Source: Neobacillus drentensis (GTDB taxonomy: Bacteria > Bacillota > Bacilli > Bacillales > Cytobacillaceae). From it: a DNA stretch of 64,000 bases. The notes beneath the pieces are model-generated. The model searched no databases. It was given only the letters and a program-made list of their open reading frames with translations, and was not told the DNA's origin. The DNA lies in contig NZ_CP091110.1 of the NCBI RefSeq assembly GCF_021560175.1, forward strand, positions 5,086,501 through 5,150,500. The letters are read 5' to 3'. Shown here piece after piece: positions 34,986 to 44,465 of the stretch (the first letter of the stretch is position 1; the number at the start of each line of letters is the position of its first letter). The translations under genes were made by a program, and so were the position numbers.

Positions 34986-35966
34986 CTAGAAAAGCCTTGG
35001 CTGGTCAAACTTTTTGGCAATACTATTTGCTGCAAATAAGAAGATGAAACTCACGACTGTCTTAAAGATCCCCGCTGCAGTGGCAAGTGAAAAGTTACCT
35101 AGAGAAATACCGTACTTTAACACATAAATATCAAGGTTTTCTGAGTAATCGAGGTTTAATGGATTCCCCAGTAAATATTGGGCTTCAAAACCAGATTCTA
35201 AAATATAGCCCAAATTCATAATCAGCAAAATGATGATCGTTGGTTTTAAAGATGGGAGCGTGATATATTTGATTCGCTGCAATCTAGTGGCACCGTCAAT
35301 ATCTGCCGCCTCATATTGCTCTGGGTCAATCATCGTGATAGCCGCCAAATAGATAATGGTGTTCCAGCCTACGTTTTTCCATACATCAGAAGCACCAAGG
35401 ATTCCCCAAAACCATTTCTCTTTGCCTAGCCATAGAATGGGTTTATCAACAATCCCTAATTTCAGTAAGACAATATTTACAATCCCGTTATCGAGTGAAA
35501 GTGCATAGGAAACAATACTAGCAGCAACAACCCATGAAATAAAATGTGGCATATAGCTAATGGTTTGGACAACTTTTTTAAACTTTAAAGCTTTTATTTC
35601 GTTTAAAAGTAGTGCTAATCCAATAGCTGTAACAAAACCCAATACCAGGTTAATGGTGCTCATCCCTAAAGTATTACGAAGCACGCGGTAAAAGTTCGGG
35701 TCAGCAAACAAAAATTTAAAATGTTCAAATCCTATCCACTCTTGATCGAACAAACCTTTTGCGGGTTTAAAGTCCTGAAAGGCAATGGACCAGCCCCATA
35801 ATGGAATATATTTAAAAACAAATAGCCAAATTAAAAAGGGAAAACTCATTGCAATGAGTGCTTTTTGTGACATTGCCTTTTTCAAAAATGTTTTTTTAGT
35901 TTTTTTCGATTGAACCGATACGGAAGAATCCACAACAGTCTTTGTTGTTTCAGTCTGAACCTGCAT
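34986..35966 (-). CDS. ABC sugar permease, LplB/YteP type
   Basis: A 326-residue permease with an N-terminal cytoplasmic extension and six helices. The EAA loop is YEAADIDGATRLQRIKYITL. PLWGWSIAFQDFKPAKG after helix 1 is typical of the LplB family. RBS AGGAGGGG precedes ATG 35966. It is separated from the binding-protein gene by a 190-base spacer containing a terminator-like hairpin, so it is probably expressed at lower level. Confidence 0.92.
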   Translation of the reverse strand: MQVQTETTKTVVDSSVSVQSKKTKKTFLKKAMSQKALIAMSFPFLIWLFVFKYIPLWGWSIAFQDFKPAKGLFDQEWIGFEHFKFLFADPNFYRVLRNTLGMSTINLVLGFVTAIGLALLLNEIKALKFKKVVQTISYMPHFISWVVAASIVSYALSLDNGIVNIVLLKLGIVDKPILWLGKEKWFWGILGASDVWKNVGWNTIIYLAAITMIDPEQYEAADIDGATRLQRIKYITLPSLKPTIIILLIMNLGYILESGFEAQYLLGNPLNLDYSENLDIYVLKYGISLGNFSLATAAGIFKTVVSFIFLFAANSIAKKFDQPRLF

Positions 35967-36087
35967 TTTTTACCCCTCCTCTTAAAAAGCAAATACATAC
36001 AAAACTCAATCATCATAAGCCACACCTTAGATACTCATTCTCTCTCTAACCAAGATGAGGCTTATAATCTCGAAGATAAAACATTGT

Positions 36088-36132
36088 AAAAAAACAGGAA
36101 GCCGATAAGCCAATTTGGCAATATCGGCCTCA
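36088..36132 (-). terminator. Intercistronic terminator-like hairpin after the binding-protein gene
   Basis: A long interrupted stem (GGAAGCCGATA at 36097-36107 with TATCGGCCTC near 36122-36131, plus inner GCCA/TGGC) followed on the minus strand by a run of seven T. It probably lets only part of the transcripts continue into the permease genes. Confidence 0.7.
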
Positions 36133-36156
36133 GTTACGCAAGTTAGTTATGTTAAA

Positions 36157-37833
36157 TTACTTAGAGTTGGACTTAGACATTTCAATCAGCTTTTTAACTT
36201 CCGTGGTCATTTTCTTTTCATATGGTTTTACATCGAGAGCATTGTACTGTTTTACATACTCATTCCAAACAGAATCAAATTTAGAAGGAGAGGCTAAAAC
36301 TAACTTAGGGAAATATTTCTTTTCCAAATCAGTTTGTCGTTGCGTGAAGATTTGCTCCTTAGAACCTTCTTCTAACTGTACACCCCATGCAGGATACCAA
36401 GGACGGTCATCTGGCTTAGCAAATAAATCAGAGAAAACTTTAACTCCATATGCATCAAGCAATTTCTTGTCGCCCTCATCATAGGACAATTGCGCTACTT
36501 CAACTTGTCTTCTAGGTTCATATGCATTTCCGTCAGAGAATAGTCCATTTCCGCGAGGCCAGCCCCACTCATAAATCTTAGAACCGAAATCTTCTCTAAA
36601 CTTATCATCAGCAGTTTTGTTGATTTGTTCTTGGGTACGAACGAAACGGCCTTTATCATTCACATCATATGTTTGTCCTTTAATTCCCCACAAAATCAGC
36701 TTTTGATTTTCTTCTTTAAGCATATTGTCCATATATTTTATAATTCTTACTGGATCCTTTGCACTTACTGTGATACCTATACCGCGGTTGCTTACAAAGT
36801 TAGGCGGATCCAAATATTGATCTTTTGTATCTTTGTCAAATACAATTGGCAAAGCCATATAACGCTTATCGTCTACACCGGCATTTTTCAGGTTCGTTTC
36901 TGCCTGTCCAATTTGCCATCCGTAATCAAAGAATCCAAGTACACGGCCTGAAGTTAATTTAGCAAGATATTCATCATAGTTGGCAACAAACGATTCTTTA
37001 TCAAATAAACCTTTGTTGTTAATTTCATTCAATTTCTTGAAATAACGCTTAGTATCTTCATTATTACCGTAAACTTTTGCTTCATGAGTTTTCATATCAA
37101 CCTGAACGCCGCCATCATTTGGATACCCGGCCAAGTGATTTGGTGCATTTGATAAAGCGAAGAATCTCCAATCATAAGTTAAAGCTGTAAATCCAATTGT
37201 TGATTTACCATCTACTTTCGGATGATTCTTTTGATACTGTTCAATTAAGTTGAAATATTCATCAAGTGTTTTAATTTTCGGATAGCCTGCATCTTTTAAG
37301 ACAGCACGCTGAATCCAGAATGCGCCTTGGTCAATATTCGGATTTGGCAGATATCCTTGATAAGCTTCCATAGGAAGGAAATAAATCTTTCCATCTTTAT
37401 CTTTCATTTTATTCATGTATGGGCCATACACTCTTTTAATATTCGGAGCATACTTATCGATCAAATCAGAAAGATCAATAAATGCACCTGCATCTAAAAT
37501 TTTAGGTAATGCTGCATCTGGAACTAAAAGATCAGGATATTTACCGCTTGCAATCATGGTCCCAATTTTTGTGTTAATATCACCAACAGCGTATTCTACT
37601 TTAAAGTTAACACCAGTTTGTTTTTCTAACTCTTTCCCGATAACGGTTTCATTCGTATTTCTGTCCTTACCTGCCTGAGCGGCATTATAATACGAGAATG
37701 TTACCGGTTTCGAATTTTCCTTACCTCCGGATTCGCTTGGCTTTCCGCTGGCACTTTGATCTTTTGAGCAGCCGACTGCCGCGAGTATCAGCATAACTAA
37801 GGTGAGTACTGCTACAATTTTTTTCCTTATCAT
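36157..37833 (-). CDS. LplA/AguE-type sugar-binding lipoprotein
   Basis: A 558-residue solute-binding protein of the large LplA/YtcQ group. The signal sequence ends in lipobox AAVGC, so it is membrane-anchored outside the cell. A Ser/Gly/Lys linker precedes the binding domain, which begins PVTFSYYNAAQAGKDRN. It delivers oligosaccharides to the two permeases downstream. It is encoded right after the YesMN pair at 37940-41304, which probably activates it. A cre-like site lies 43 bases upstream of its start. Confidence 0.9.
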   Translation of the reverse strand: MIRKKIVAVLTLVMLILAAVGCSKDQSASGKPSESGGKENSKPVTFSYYNAAQAGKDRNTNETVIGKELEKQTGVNFKVEYAVGDINTKIGTMIASGKYPDLLVPDAALPKILDAGAFIDLSDLIDKYAPNIKRVYGPYMNKMKDKDGKIYFLPMEAYQGYLPNPNIDQGAFWIQRAVLKDAGYPKIKTLDEYFNLIEQYQKNHPKVDGKSTIGFTALTYDWRFFALSNAPNHLAGYPNDGGVQVDMKTHEAKVYGNNEDTKRYFKKLNEINNKGLFDKESFVANYDEYLAKLTSGRVLGFFDYGWQIGQAETNLKNAGVDDKRYMALPIVFDKDTKDQYLDPPNFVSNRGIGITVSAKDPVRIIKYMDNMLKEENQKLILWGIKGQTYDVNDKGRFVRTQEQINKTADDKFREDFGSKIYEWGWPRGNGLFSDGNAYEPRRQVEVAQLSYDEGDKKLLDAYGVKVFSDLFAKPDDRPWYPAWGVQLEEGSKEQIFTQRQTDLEKKYFPKLVLASPSKFDSVWNEYVKQYNALDVKPYEKKMTTEVKKLIEMSKSNSK

Positions 37834-37875
37834 TTTCTAACCCCCCTATTTATTTGGTACATCCTTATTATATTT

Positions 37876-37889
37876 TGAAAGGGTTTACA
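37876..37889 (-). promoter_or_regulatory. cre-like site upstream of the LplA-type gene
   Basis: TGAAAGGGTTTACA matches the cre consensus TGWAANCGNTNWCA at 13 of 14 positions, the central C being G. It lies 43 bases upstream of the binding-protein start codon, consistent with CcpA repression. Confidence 0.5.
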
Positions 37890-37939
37890 TCGACCATTTA
37901 AAAACTAAAGGTGTTACTTAGAAAAGTATAGATGGTTTT

Positions 37940-39721
37940 CTAAAAATTTAGTTTTTTTGAAATTCCTCTAGTTTGATTCGGAATCTTTATGATAATAACC
38001 GTTCCTTCCCCTTCTCTACTATCCAGCTGGAAGTGAAATTGGTCCTGATAATAAAGTTTCAATCGATAATACACATTTTTGATTCCAACGCTTTTTCCCA
38101 TATCATTTTCATTCTCGAGTTCCTTAATTAATTGTTGCGTTTTAGATTCCGACATCCCCACACCATTATCCATGACTTTACAGACTAACAGATCATCTTC
38201 AATAGAAATATGAACCTCAATTTTGCCATTTTCCTTCAACGGCTCAATTCCATGAATACTGGCATTTTCGATAAATGGCTGCAGTGCCATGTTGGGTATA
38301 ATACATTCATCCGCATCGTGATCGATATGAATCTCATAATCCAGCTTATCTCCAAAGCGGTATTTTTGAATTTCCAAAAAACTGATAATAAGGTTTATTT
38401 CTTCTCGTACCGTTACCATATCTTTCCCCCATGTCAGGGAATTGCGAAAGATTTTCGCCATATTATGAATAATCTTAGCTGTCTCGATCTCCTCCTTCAT
38501 TAAACTTCTCATGCGAATGGTTTCGAGAGCATTGAATAAAAAGTGCGGATTAATTTGGCTTTGGAGAGCGCTCAGCTGCGCACGATTCCGTTTAATCTCC
38601 ATCTCTTGCTTTTGGATATTAGCCATAAATACGTCTTGAATTAGTTCCTCAATTTTCCTGATCATTCGATTAAACTCACTCGTTAAGGTACCAATTTCAT
38701 CCGTGTATTCTGGATCAGGAATCTTTTCAAAATTCTGATCGCCCATTTTTTTTACATGCCTAAATATGCGCTGTAACCTTCTTAAAAAGGATCTATTAAT
38801 TAGAATAATGATAATCGAAGGAATGATTATATTGATAAAAGCCAAATAGAGAATAAAACGTCCTGACTTGTTTACTGTATTAAGCATCTTTTTTTCAGAG
38901 ACAGTCCCAACGAGTTTCCAGTTTAGAAGATAGGATTGGTCCAAGTAGGTCGAATCTAGGATATCTGCCTTCTTTTTATTCGATATCTGACGAAATGGAA
39001 TAACCTTTTTTCTCCATCCTAGATCTTTTTTTGTTGAATATTCAATTTCCCCCTTTTCATTTAGAAGGTACACATCTCCTTTAAAGGTGACATTATTGAA
39101 TATATTTTCAATGGTTGCGGGATTGATTTCGATTTTTACAATCTTTTGTTTATTATTAAAGTTAAAATAATCGAGTTTCCTTATAATACTAAACGTGGAT
39201 GTTTGGTCATCTACTGATGATCGTAATACGATAGGAGAGGTAATACTGCTTCCCATTATTTGTCGATACCAATTTGACTTTTTGATTTCTTCCGTTAATG
39301 GATAAACTCCGCCTGAATAAATAATCGTTGGGTTATCCGTATAAAAACGGATAGAATTGATCGAAGGATTAATTGGACTTGATTGGTTAAATGTTCGTAA
39401 ATAAGTGTTATAATCATCAACATAATCAGCATCTGAAAGATATTCTTTCTCTAGAAATAAGTTGATATTGGTATTCGTATAGAGAGAGGAAGATATCCCA
39501 ACGGCATCGTCGATAATCTTCCCAAAATCATGACTAATTTGGTTCAATGCCAACTCCGAGTCATGCATTTGCTGCTGTTTTACATTGTTAATCGTAACGG
39601 TGTAAAAAATAATATTGGTTAAAACAATCGGAATTAGGACTGAAAAAATATACATAATTAATAGTTTTTTACTTAAACGTACATTATGAAAACTAAATTT
39701 CTTTTTTTTCATGTTGATCAC
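37940..39721 (-). CDS. YesM-type sensor histidine kinase
   Basis: A 593-residue membrane kinase with a first helix near 20-40, an extracellular sensor region of about 250 residues, a second helix around 285-310, HAMP, then QINPHFLFNALETIRM (phospho-His), QPFIENASIHG and VMDNGVGM. It starts at GTG 39721, which overlaps the response regulator stop codon (GTGA). It senses a signal related to the LplABC importer encoded just downstream. Confidence 0.9.
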   Translation of the reverse strand: MINMKKKKFSFHNVRLSKKLLIMYIFSVLIPIVLTNIIFYTVTINNVKQQQMHDSELALNQISHDFGKIIDDAVGISSSLYTNTNINLFLEKEYLSDADYVDDYNTYLRTFNQSSPINPSINSIRFYTDNPTIIYSGGVYPLTEEIKKSNWYRQIMGSSITSPIVLRSSVDDQTSTFSIIRKLDYFNFNNKQKIVKIEINPATIENIFNNVTFKGDVYLLNEKGEIEYSTKKDLGWRKKVIPFRQISNKKKADILDSTYLDQSYLLNWKLVGTVSEKKMLNTVNKSGRFILYLAFINIIIPSIIIILINRSFLRRLQRIFRHVKKMGDQNFEKIPDPEYTDEIGTLTSEFNRMIRKIEELIQDVFMANIQKQEMEIKRNRAQLSALQSQINPHFLFNALETIRMRSLMKEEIETAKIIHNMAKIFRNSLTWGKDMVTVREEINLIISFLEIQKYRFGDKLDYEIHIDHDADECIIPNMALQPFIENASIHGIEPLKENGKIEVHISIEDDLLVCKVMDNGVGMSESKTQQLIKELENENDMGKSVGIKNVYYRLKLYYQDQFHFQLDSREGEGTVIIIKIPNQTRGISKKLNF

Positions 39722-41304
39722 ACTTTTCTTTTCTCCAAGAGTTTATTCCGATATTCAGACGGAGTTAACTTTTCAAACTTCCCAAACATCGTTACAAAAT
39801 AGTCCGTATTATTAAAACCTACCCTTTCCGCAATTTCATATATCTTCAGTTCCGATTGCCTTAACAGTTTTTTCGCTTCATTAATTCTTACCTGCAATAA
39901 ATAATCTTTAAAATAAATCCCATAGGTTTTCTTAAATAGTTGTCCCAAATAGACAGGATTCATATAAAACTTTGCTGCGATGGATTTCAAACTTATATTC
40001 TCTGTATAGTGTGAGTCTACGAATTGTTTAATTTTATGAGCCTCACCATCTGAAGATTGTTTGCGAAGGATCGTGATCATTTCTTTACTTTCTAACACAA
40101 ATTCGAGAAATTGTTTCCTAAGTTGTTGTAACGTTAAATTATAGTTTTGCAGCTGAAGCATCGTCCGGAATTTTTTTAAATTCGATACTTCCCCTTCCAT
40201 GTTTTTAATAATTTTTAAAATCGCGTGTACAAATCGATTGATAGATGCTTTCACTGCTACATGAGCCATTTTTTTCGAGACAAACTGAAGGAAAATTTTA
40301 TCTATAGTCTCCATAATGGCCATGGTCGTATTTTCTTCGATTTGCTCCATTAATAGATGATAGTAGGAATCCTCGAGCTCTGTATAGGTAATTGATTGAT
40401 TGTTTTCTATATCCTTTGAAAGAATAATATTTTTATCTTCATACACATACTTATACTCGCGTGCATTTTTGGCTGCTTCAAACGAATTTTTTAACAAATG
40501 TAATTCAGAAACAGCAGGTCCAATATAAAAGGTGATCGCTTGAGTCATATTACTTGTAAGTAGTCCGTTAATCCAGCTCACAAAATGACTGATTTGCATT
40601 TGGAAGTGATGCAGATAGGTGGACGGAATTAACAATCCATAGCTTCCTTGTTCTAACTCTTGAATAAATACCCCCAGATGTGGATCACATATATCGCGCA
40701 TAATGTTAGTTATTTTTTCTTCCACTTGATAATCAGGGGCCGCTTCACTTAGAGATTCGGGAAGTCCGTTTACCTCTAAAATCAGATAATAATATTCAGC
40801 TGAACTGCTTAACGACAGTTCTCTTGAGAAAGCGTCTGCATCCTCCTCATTCACTTTTCCATAAATCAGATTTTCAAGTAAAACAGCTTTCTTTATTTCG
40901 ATGTTCCGTTCAACAACGAGCTTTTGTTCTGTTATCGTATTGGAAAGCGATTGCAAGGTTTCCTCGATTTCCTCCTGATCAATCGGCTTTAGGATAAAAT
41001 CATGAACACCGTAACGTACCGCTTGTTGGGCGTATTTAAAATCACTGTGACCCGAGATAATAATAAATTTAGGAGGATCGCCCTCTTTTTGCATAACATG
41101 TTTAATTAACTCTAATCCATCTAAGACCGGCATTCGGATATCGGTTATGACGAGTTCGGGATTTACTTCATCAATAAGTGCTAACGCATCTTCACCATTT
41201 GCTGCTTCTCCTGCAACCCTAAATCCACATGCTTCCCAATCTATTAAACTTCTTAATCCTTTCCGGAAAAAATTTTCATCATCAACTAAAATCACTTTAT
41301 GCAT
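39718..41304 (-). CDS. YesN-type response regulator with AraC domain
   Basis: A 528-residue regulator. The receiver domain has DD at 8-9, phospho-acceptor D55 (VITDIRMPVLDG) and FILKPID. The AraC domain (about 425-528) includes MNPVYLGQLFKKTYGIYF and the C-terminal GFNNTDYFVTMFGKF helix. It is the first gene of the two-component operon, overlapping the kinase gene. It is the closest relative in the window of the regulator at 250-1830. The likely target is the LplABC operon. Confidence 0.92.
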   Translation of the reverse strand: MHKVILVDDENFFRKGLRSLIDWEACGFRVAGEAANGEDALALIDEVNPELVITDIRMPVLDGLELIKHVMQKEGDPPKFIIISGHSDFKYAQQAVRYGVHDFILKPIDQEEIEETLQSLSNTITEQKLVVERNIEIKKAVLLENLIYGKVNEEDADAFSRELSLSSSAEYYYLILEVNGLPESLSEAAPDYQVEEKITNIMRDICDPHLGVFIQELEQGSYGLLIPSTYLHHFQMQISHFVSWINGLLTSNMTQAITFYIGPAVSELHLLKNSFEAAKNAREYKYVYEDKNIILSKDIENNQSITYTELEDSYYHLLMEQIEENTTMAIMETIDKIFLQFVSKKMAHVAVKASINRFVHAILKIIKNMEGEVSNLKKFRTMLQLQNYNLTLQQLRKQFLEFVLESKEMITILRKQSSDGEAHKIKQFVDSHYTENISLKSIAAKFYMNPVYLGQLFKKTYGIYFKDYLLQVRINEAKKLLRQSELKIYEIAERVGFNNTDYFVTMFGKFEKLTPSEYRNKLLEKRKV

Positions 41305-41360
41305 GTCTATTCAACTCCAATTAGATGATATTAGCGATTCGACGCTTTAAAGTTCTGAAC

Positions 41361-41374
41361 ATTAAGCGCTTACA
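41361..41374 (-). promoter_or_regulatory. cre-like site upstream of the YesN-type gene
   Basis: On the minus strand TGTAAGCGCTTAAT matches the cre consensus at 12 of 14 positions with a perfect AAGCGCTT centre. It lies 57 bases upstream of the response regulator start, so CcpA may repress the two-component operon. Confidence 0.5.
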
Positions 41375-41565
41375 TAATAAAAAGACATATCTCACCTGAC
41401 ATTTTTACTAGTGTTCTATTGTTATTGCTGCTGAAAGACTAATAAATAAAAAACAAATTAATTTCCCAATCAGAACTTATTTATTCTCATTTTATCACGG
41501 AACATAGTTTAGCGGTTAAACTATCTGAAAATTTTTTGAAATCTCTCTTATTTTAATGTGCTTTC

Positions 41566-41611
41566 CAAACGACAAAGTCCCTCAAGTTCAATACTTGAGG
41601 GGCTTCGTTTG
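41566..41611. other. Unassigned inverted repeat
   Basis: CAAACGACAAAGTCCCTCAAGT (split here as arms 41566-41587) pairs with 41593-41611 to give a 19-bp stem with a small bulge and 5-base loop. Neither strand has a following T-run. It lies in the 395-base gap between the YesN-type gene and the rex terminator, and I cannot assign a function. Confidence 0.4.
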
Positions 41612-41637
41612 ATGTCCTCTAAATTTTTAGTCCTATG

Positions 41638-41682
41638 TAAAAAAAGAATACCCTTCGCTTTAATAAATACGAAGAGCATTCT
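41638..41682 (-). terminator. Terminator of the xylA-xylB-rex operon
   Basis: Stem AGAATACCCTTCG (41645-41657) with CGAAGAGCATTCT (41670-41682), followed on the minus strand by a run of T. It lies 18 bases after the rex stop codon. Confidence 0.85.
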
Positions 41683-41699
41683 TGTAGTCTATCTTTCAC

Positions 41700-42851
41700 T
41701 TAATAAGGCATCCAAATTTTATAATTGCCGCTTAATGCCAGCAAACTGAAAAAATACAAGCAGTTATCATAATACCGTCTTTCCCCAGTTCGAACAGGAG
41801 TATTCCAGAATAATTTCACCCATCTTAAACGCTCTGGACCATCGGCAGCAAGGGAAGCCATGGCATTAGTCGCAAGTAAACCGACCGGGTGGAGGGATTT
41901 TTCCTTGAATGGAACGCCCGCAATCGTATAACGACGATAATCAGACGGGTCCTTATCTGCAAAAAAGGCTTGAATCTTATTCGCATCTTCCGTTTCCCAT
42001 TCATCTCCTCTAAACCACTCATAATCAAGACCGATATTCCCGGCAACACGATAAGCATCACTGAAAAAATGACCATAGCCTTTTTCATTATTTGGTGTGC
42101 CATCATAATAGGCATACTCCGGTGCTAAGCCTGTTTCAGGGTGACAGGAAATTTTCAAATACTCTCTGCTTGCTGTACTTGCTTCCTTCCAGAATGCACG
42201 GTCCTCTTCATATGCCCACAGAGCAAATAATTCATAAAAATGCGGTAAATGATAGGATGGATCTGAGAACTCACAATTAGGGATAAATTTAATTAGCTTA
42301 TTCTCCCTATTCCACATTGGGAAGCCGACTCCGTCTTCGCCCTTATGAAGGCAGGTTCGGAGTATATCTTTTGCCTGAACACTATAGTTAAAAGGCTCTG
42401 GACCATCCCCGAAACGGTGAGCAGCAAAGAATAAAGCCATCGCGAAGAACTCTTCTCCATCAGGAGCAGGACCGTAGGCATTTTTCGTACCATCAGGCTG
42501 GCATGACCAGGCAAAGTAACCTGCATTTTCTCCTTCCGTCATATACATGTACTCAAATGTCCATTTCCAAAGCCGGTCAAAAACATCCTTATTATCCATT
42601 TGTACCGCCATCATCATTCCATAGGACATACCCTCTGTCCGCACATCGAGGTTCCCGGTATCGAGCATGTAACCTAAATCATCGCCGACTGGATAATAGA
42701 TTCGTGTATCATCGTTACCATTAAAGAGTTCTTCCCAATTATCCTTGATTCTTTGATTGATTTCCTCTTCTGTTTTGCCGATTTCTTTGAAGAGATTTCG
42801 ATATTCCCCAGTGTAAAAAGAGCCATCTTGCTTTTTAACTAACTTTGTCAT
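41700..42851 (-). CDS. GH8 reducing-end xylose-releasing exo-oligoxylanase (Rex)
   Basis: A 383-residue (alpha/alpha)6-barrel enzyme similar in length and motifs to Rex of Bacillus halodurans, which removes xylose from the reducing end of xylo-oligosaccharides. Acid E73 lies in VRTEGMSYGMMMAV and the candidate base D265 in HFFSDAYRVA. CQPDGTKNAYGPAPDGEEF is a family signature. It has no signal peptide and a strong GGAGGGG ribosome binding site, 28 bases after xylB, completing a xylA-xylB-rex operon. Confidence 0.93.
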   Translation of the reverse strand: MTKLVKKQDGSFYTGEYRNLFKEIGKTEEEINQRIKDNWEELFNGNDDTRIYYPVGDDLGYMLDTGNLDVRTEGMSYGMMMAVQMDNKDVFDRLWKWTFEYMYMTEGENAGYFAWSCQPDGTKNAYGPAPDGEEFFAMALFFAAHRFGDGPEPFNYSVQAKDILRTCLHKGEDGVGFPMWNRENKLIKFIPNCEFSDPSYHLPHFYELFALWAYEEDRAFWKEASTASREYLKISCHPETGLAPEYAYYDGTPNNEKGYGHFFSDAYRVAGNIGLDYEWFRGDEWETEDANKIQAFFADKDPSDYRRYTIAGVPFKEKSLHPVGLLATNAMASLAADGPERLRWVKLFWNTPVRTGERRYYDNCLYFFSLLALSGNYKIWMPY

Positions 42852-42879
42852 ATGTCCCCTCCACCTATCGATCTACTGC

Positions 42880-44379
42880 TTATCTTCTAAATTCTTTTAA
42901 TTGATCATTAAGCGTTTTGGTTTGTGTATAAACTTGTTGGTAAATAGCAAATAGTTTTTTATATGCTTCTACATTTCCCTCAATAGGATAATAGGTTTTT
43001 GACGTTTGAATAAACTTCTCTGCACACTCTTTCAAAGAGGTAAACCAGCCGCTGCCATAAGCCGCTAACATTGCTGCCCCCATACCTGGACCTTGTTCGC
43101 TTGTCAGTTTTTCAATTTTAGCATTAAAGATATCAGCCTGCATTTGCAGCCATGTTTCATTTTTAGCACCGCCGCCAATAGAAATGATCGAATCAATGGT
43201 CTTACCACTGTTTCTAAAAATTTCAATGGACTCATTTAATGAAAAAGTGATTCCCTCCAGAACCGCACGGGCAAAGTGCTTCCGCTCATGGCCAGCATCC
43301 ATTCCAATAAAACTGCCCCGGATATTTGAATCCGCATGCGGTGTTCTTTCTCCAACGATATACGGAGTGAATAATAAGCCATCACTGCCGGCAGGTACCC
43401 CGTCAACACCTTCTAAAAATTGATCAAAGGCTTCCTCTTTTGCAAATGTATCCTTAAACCAACTTAAACTATAACCGGCAGCAAGAGTAACCCCCATCGT
43501 GTAATAAGTATTTTCCTCACCATGGTTAAAATAGTGAACTTTACCTTCAAAGTCTAGGTCGTTTCTTTCTTCATATGAAAGGACAACACCAGATGTACCA
43601 ATGCTGCACAATGATTTACCTTCTGAAAGAATACCTGAACCGATTGCTCCACAAGCATTATCTGCTCCGCCCGCAAACACCTTGGTTGCTTCTGATAATC
43701 CAGTACTTTGCGCAAATTCAGCTGTAACTGTGCCTACACAAGCATGGGATTCTACCAGCGGCGGACAAAGTTCAGGAGCAATACCAAATAGATTTAAGAT
43801 TTCCGGGCTCCACTCCCGTTTACTTACATTTAACATTAATGTTCCGGCTGCATCCGAATACTCCATATGAAGATTGCCGGTAATGCGGTAACGCAAATAA
43901 TCTTTTGGAAGCATGAATACGCTTGCACGTTTGAATGTTTCAGGCTCCTGCTCTTTTACCCAAAGAATTTTCGGTAATGTGAAGCCTTCCAATGCCGGAT
44001 TTTTTGTAATCTCAAGAAGTCTCTCTTGACCCACAGTCTCATAAATTTCCTGACACTGCTTCGTGGTTCTTGTATCATTCCAAAGAATTGAATTTCTCAA
44101 AACTTGGTTTGCCTCATCTAGTAAAACCAACCCATGCATCTGTCCTGAAAAGCTGATTCCTTCTATATCCTTTACATCGCCTTGGAATGCTTGGACCAAT
44201 TCAGCCAATCCTTCAGTGGTCTTTGCCACCCATTCTTCCGGGTTTTGTTCACTATAACCTGATTTCTCGATAATTAAAGGATAAGATTTGGAAACTTCCT
44301 GGCATACATCACCATTTTGATTAACAAGGAGAATTTTGACAGCGCTTGTCCCAAGGTCAACACCAATAACGTATTTCAT
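42880..44379 (-). CDS. xylB: Xylulokinase XylB
   Basis: A 499-residue FGGY-family sugar kinase that phosphorylates D-xylulose to xylulose 5-phosphate. Marks: YVIGVDLGTSAVKILLV (phosphate-binding loop), SFSGQMHGLVLLD and GGADNACGAIGSG, then ISIGGGAKNETWLQMQADI. ATG 44379 fits the GAGAGGG ribosome binding site better than the ATG three codons before. It follows xylA after a hairpin spacer. Confidence 0.95.
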   Translation of the reverse strand: MKYVIGVDLGTSAVKILLVNQNGDVCQEVSKSYPLIIEKSGYSEQNPEEWVAKTTEGLAELVQAFQGDVKDIEGISFSGQMHGLVLLDEANQVLRNSILWNDTRTTKQCQEIYETVGQERLLEITKNPALEGFTLPKILWVKEQEPETFKRASVFMLPKDYLRYRITGNLHMEYSDAAGTLMLNVSKREWSPEILNLFGIAPELCPPLVESHACVGTVTAEFAQSTGLSEATKVFAGGADNACGAIGSGILSEGKSLCSIGTSGVVLSYEERNDLDFEGKVHYFNHGEENTYYTMGVTLAAGYSLSWFKDTFAKEEAFDQFLEGVDGVPAGSDGLLFTPYIVGERTPHADSNIRGSFIGMDAGHERKHFARAVLEGITFSLNESIEIFRNSGKTIDSIISIGGGAKNETWLQMQADIFNAKIEKLTSEQGPGMGAAMLAAYGSGWFTSLKECAEKFIQTSKTYYPIEGNVEAYKKLFAIYQQVYTQTKTLNDQLKEFRR

Positions 44380-44399
44380 TTGCAGCATCCCTCTCTATA

Positions 44400-44434
44400 A
44401 AAATGTGCTGGACAAGTAACTTCCAGCACATTTT
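44400..44434 (-). terminator. Hairpin between xylA and xylB
   Basis: A perfect 12-bp stem AAAATGTGCTGG (44400-44411) / CCAGCACATTTT (44423-44434), followed on the minus strand by TTTTTATAG. It looks like a leaky terminator or processing hairpin giving more xylA than xylB message. Confidence 0.7.
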
Positions 44435-44465
44435 CCATTTTATTTTGTTAGGTTCATTGTTGTTT

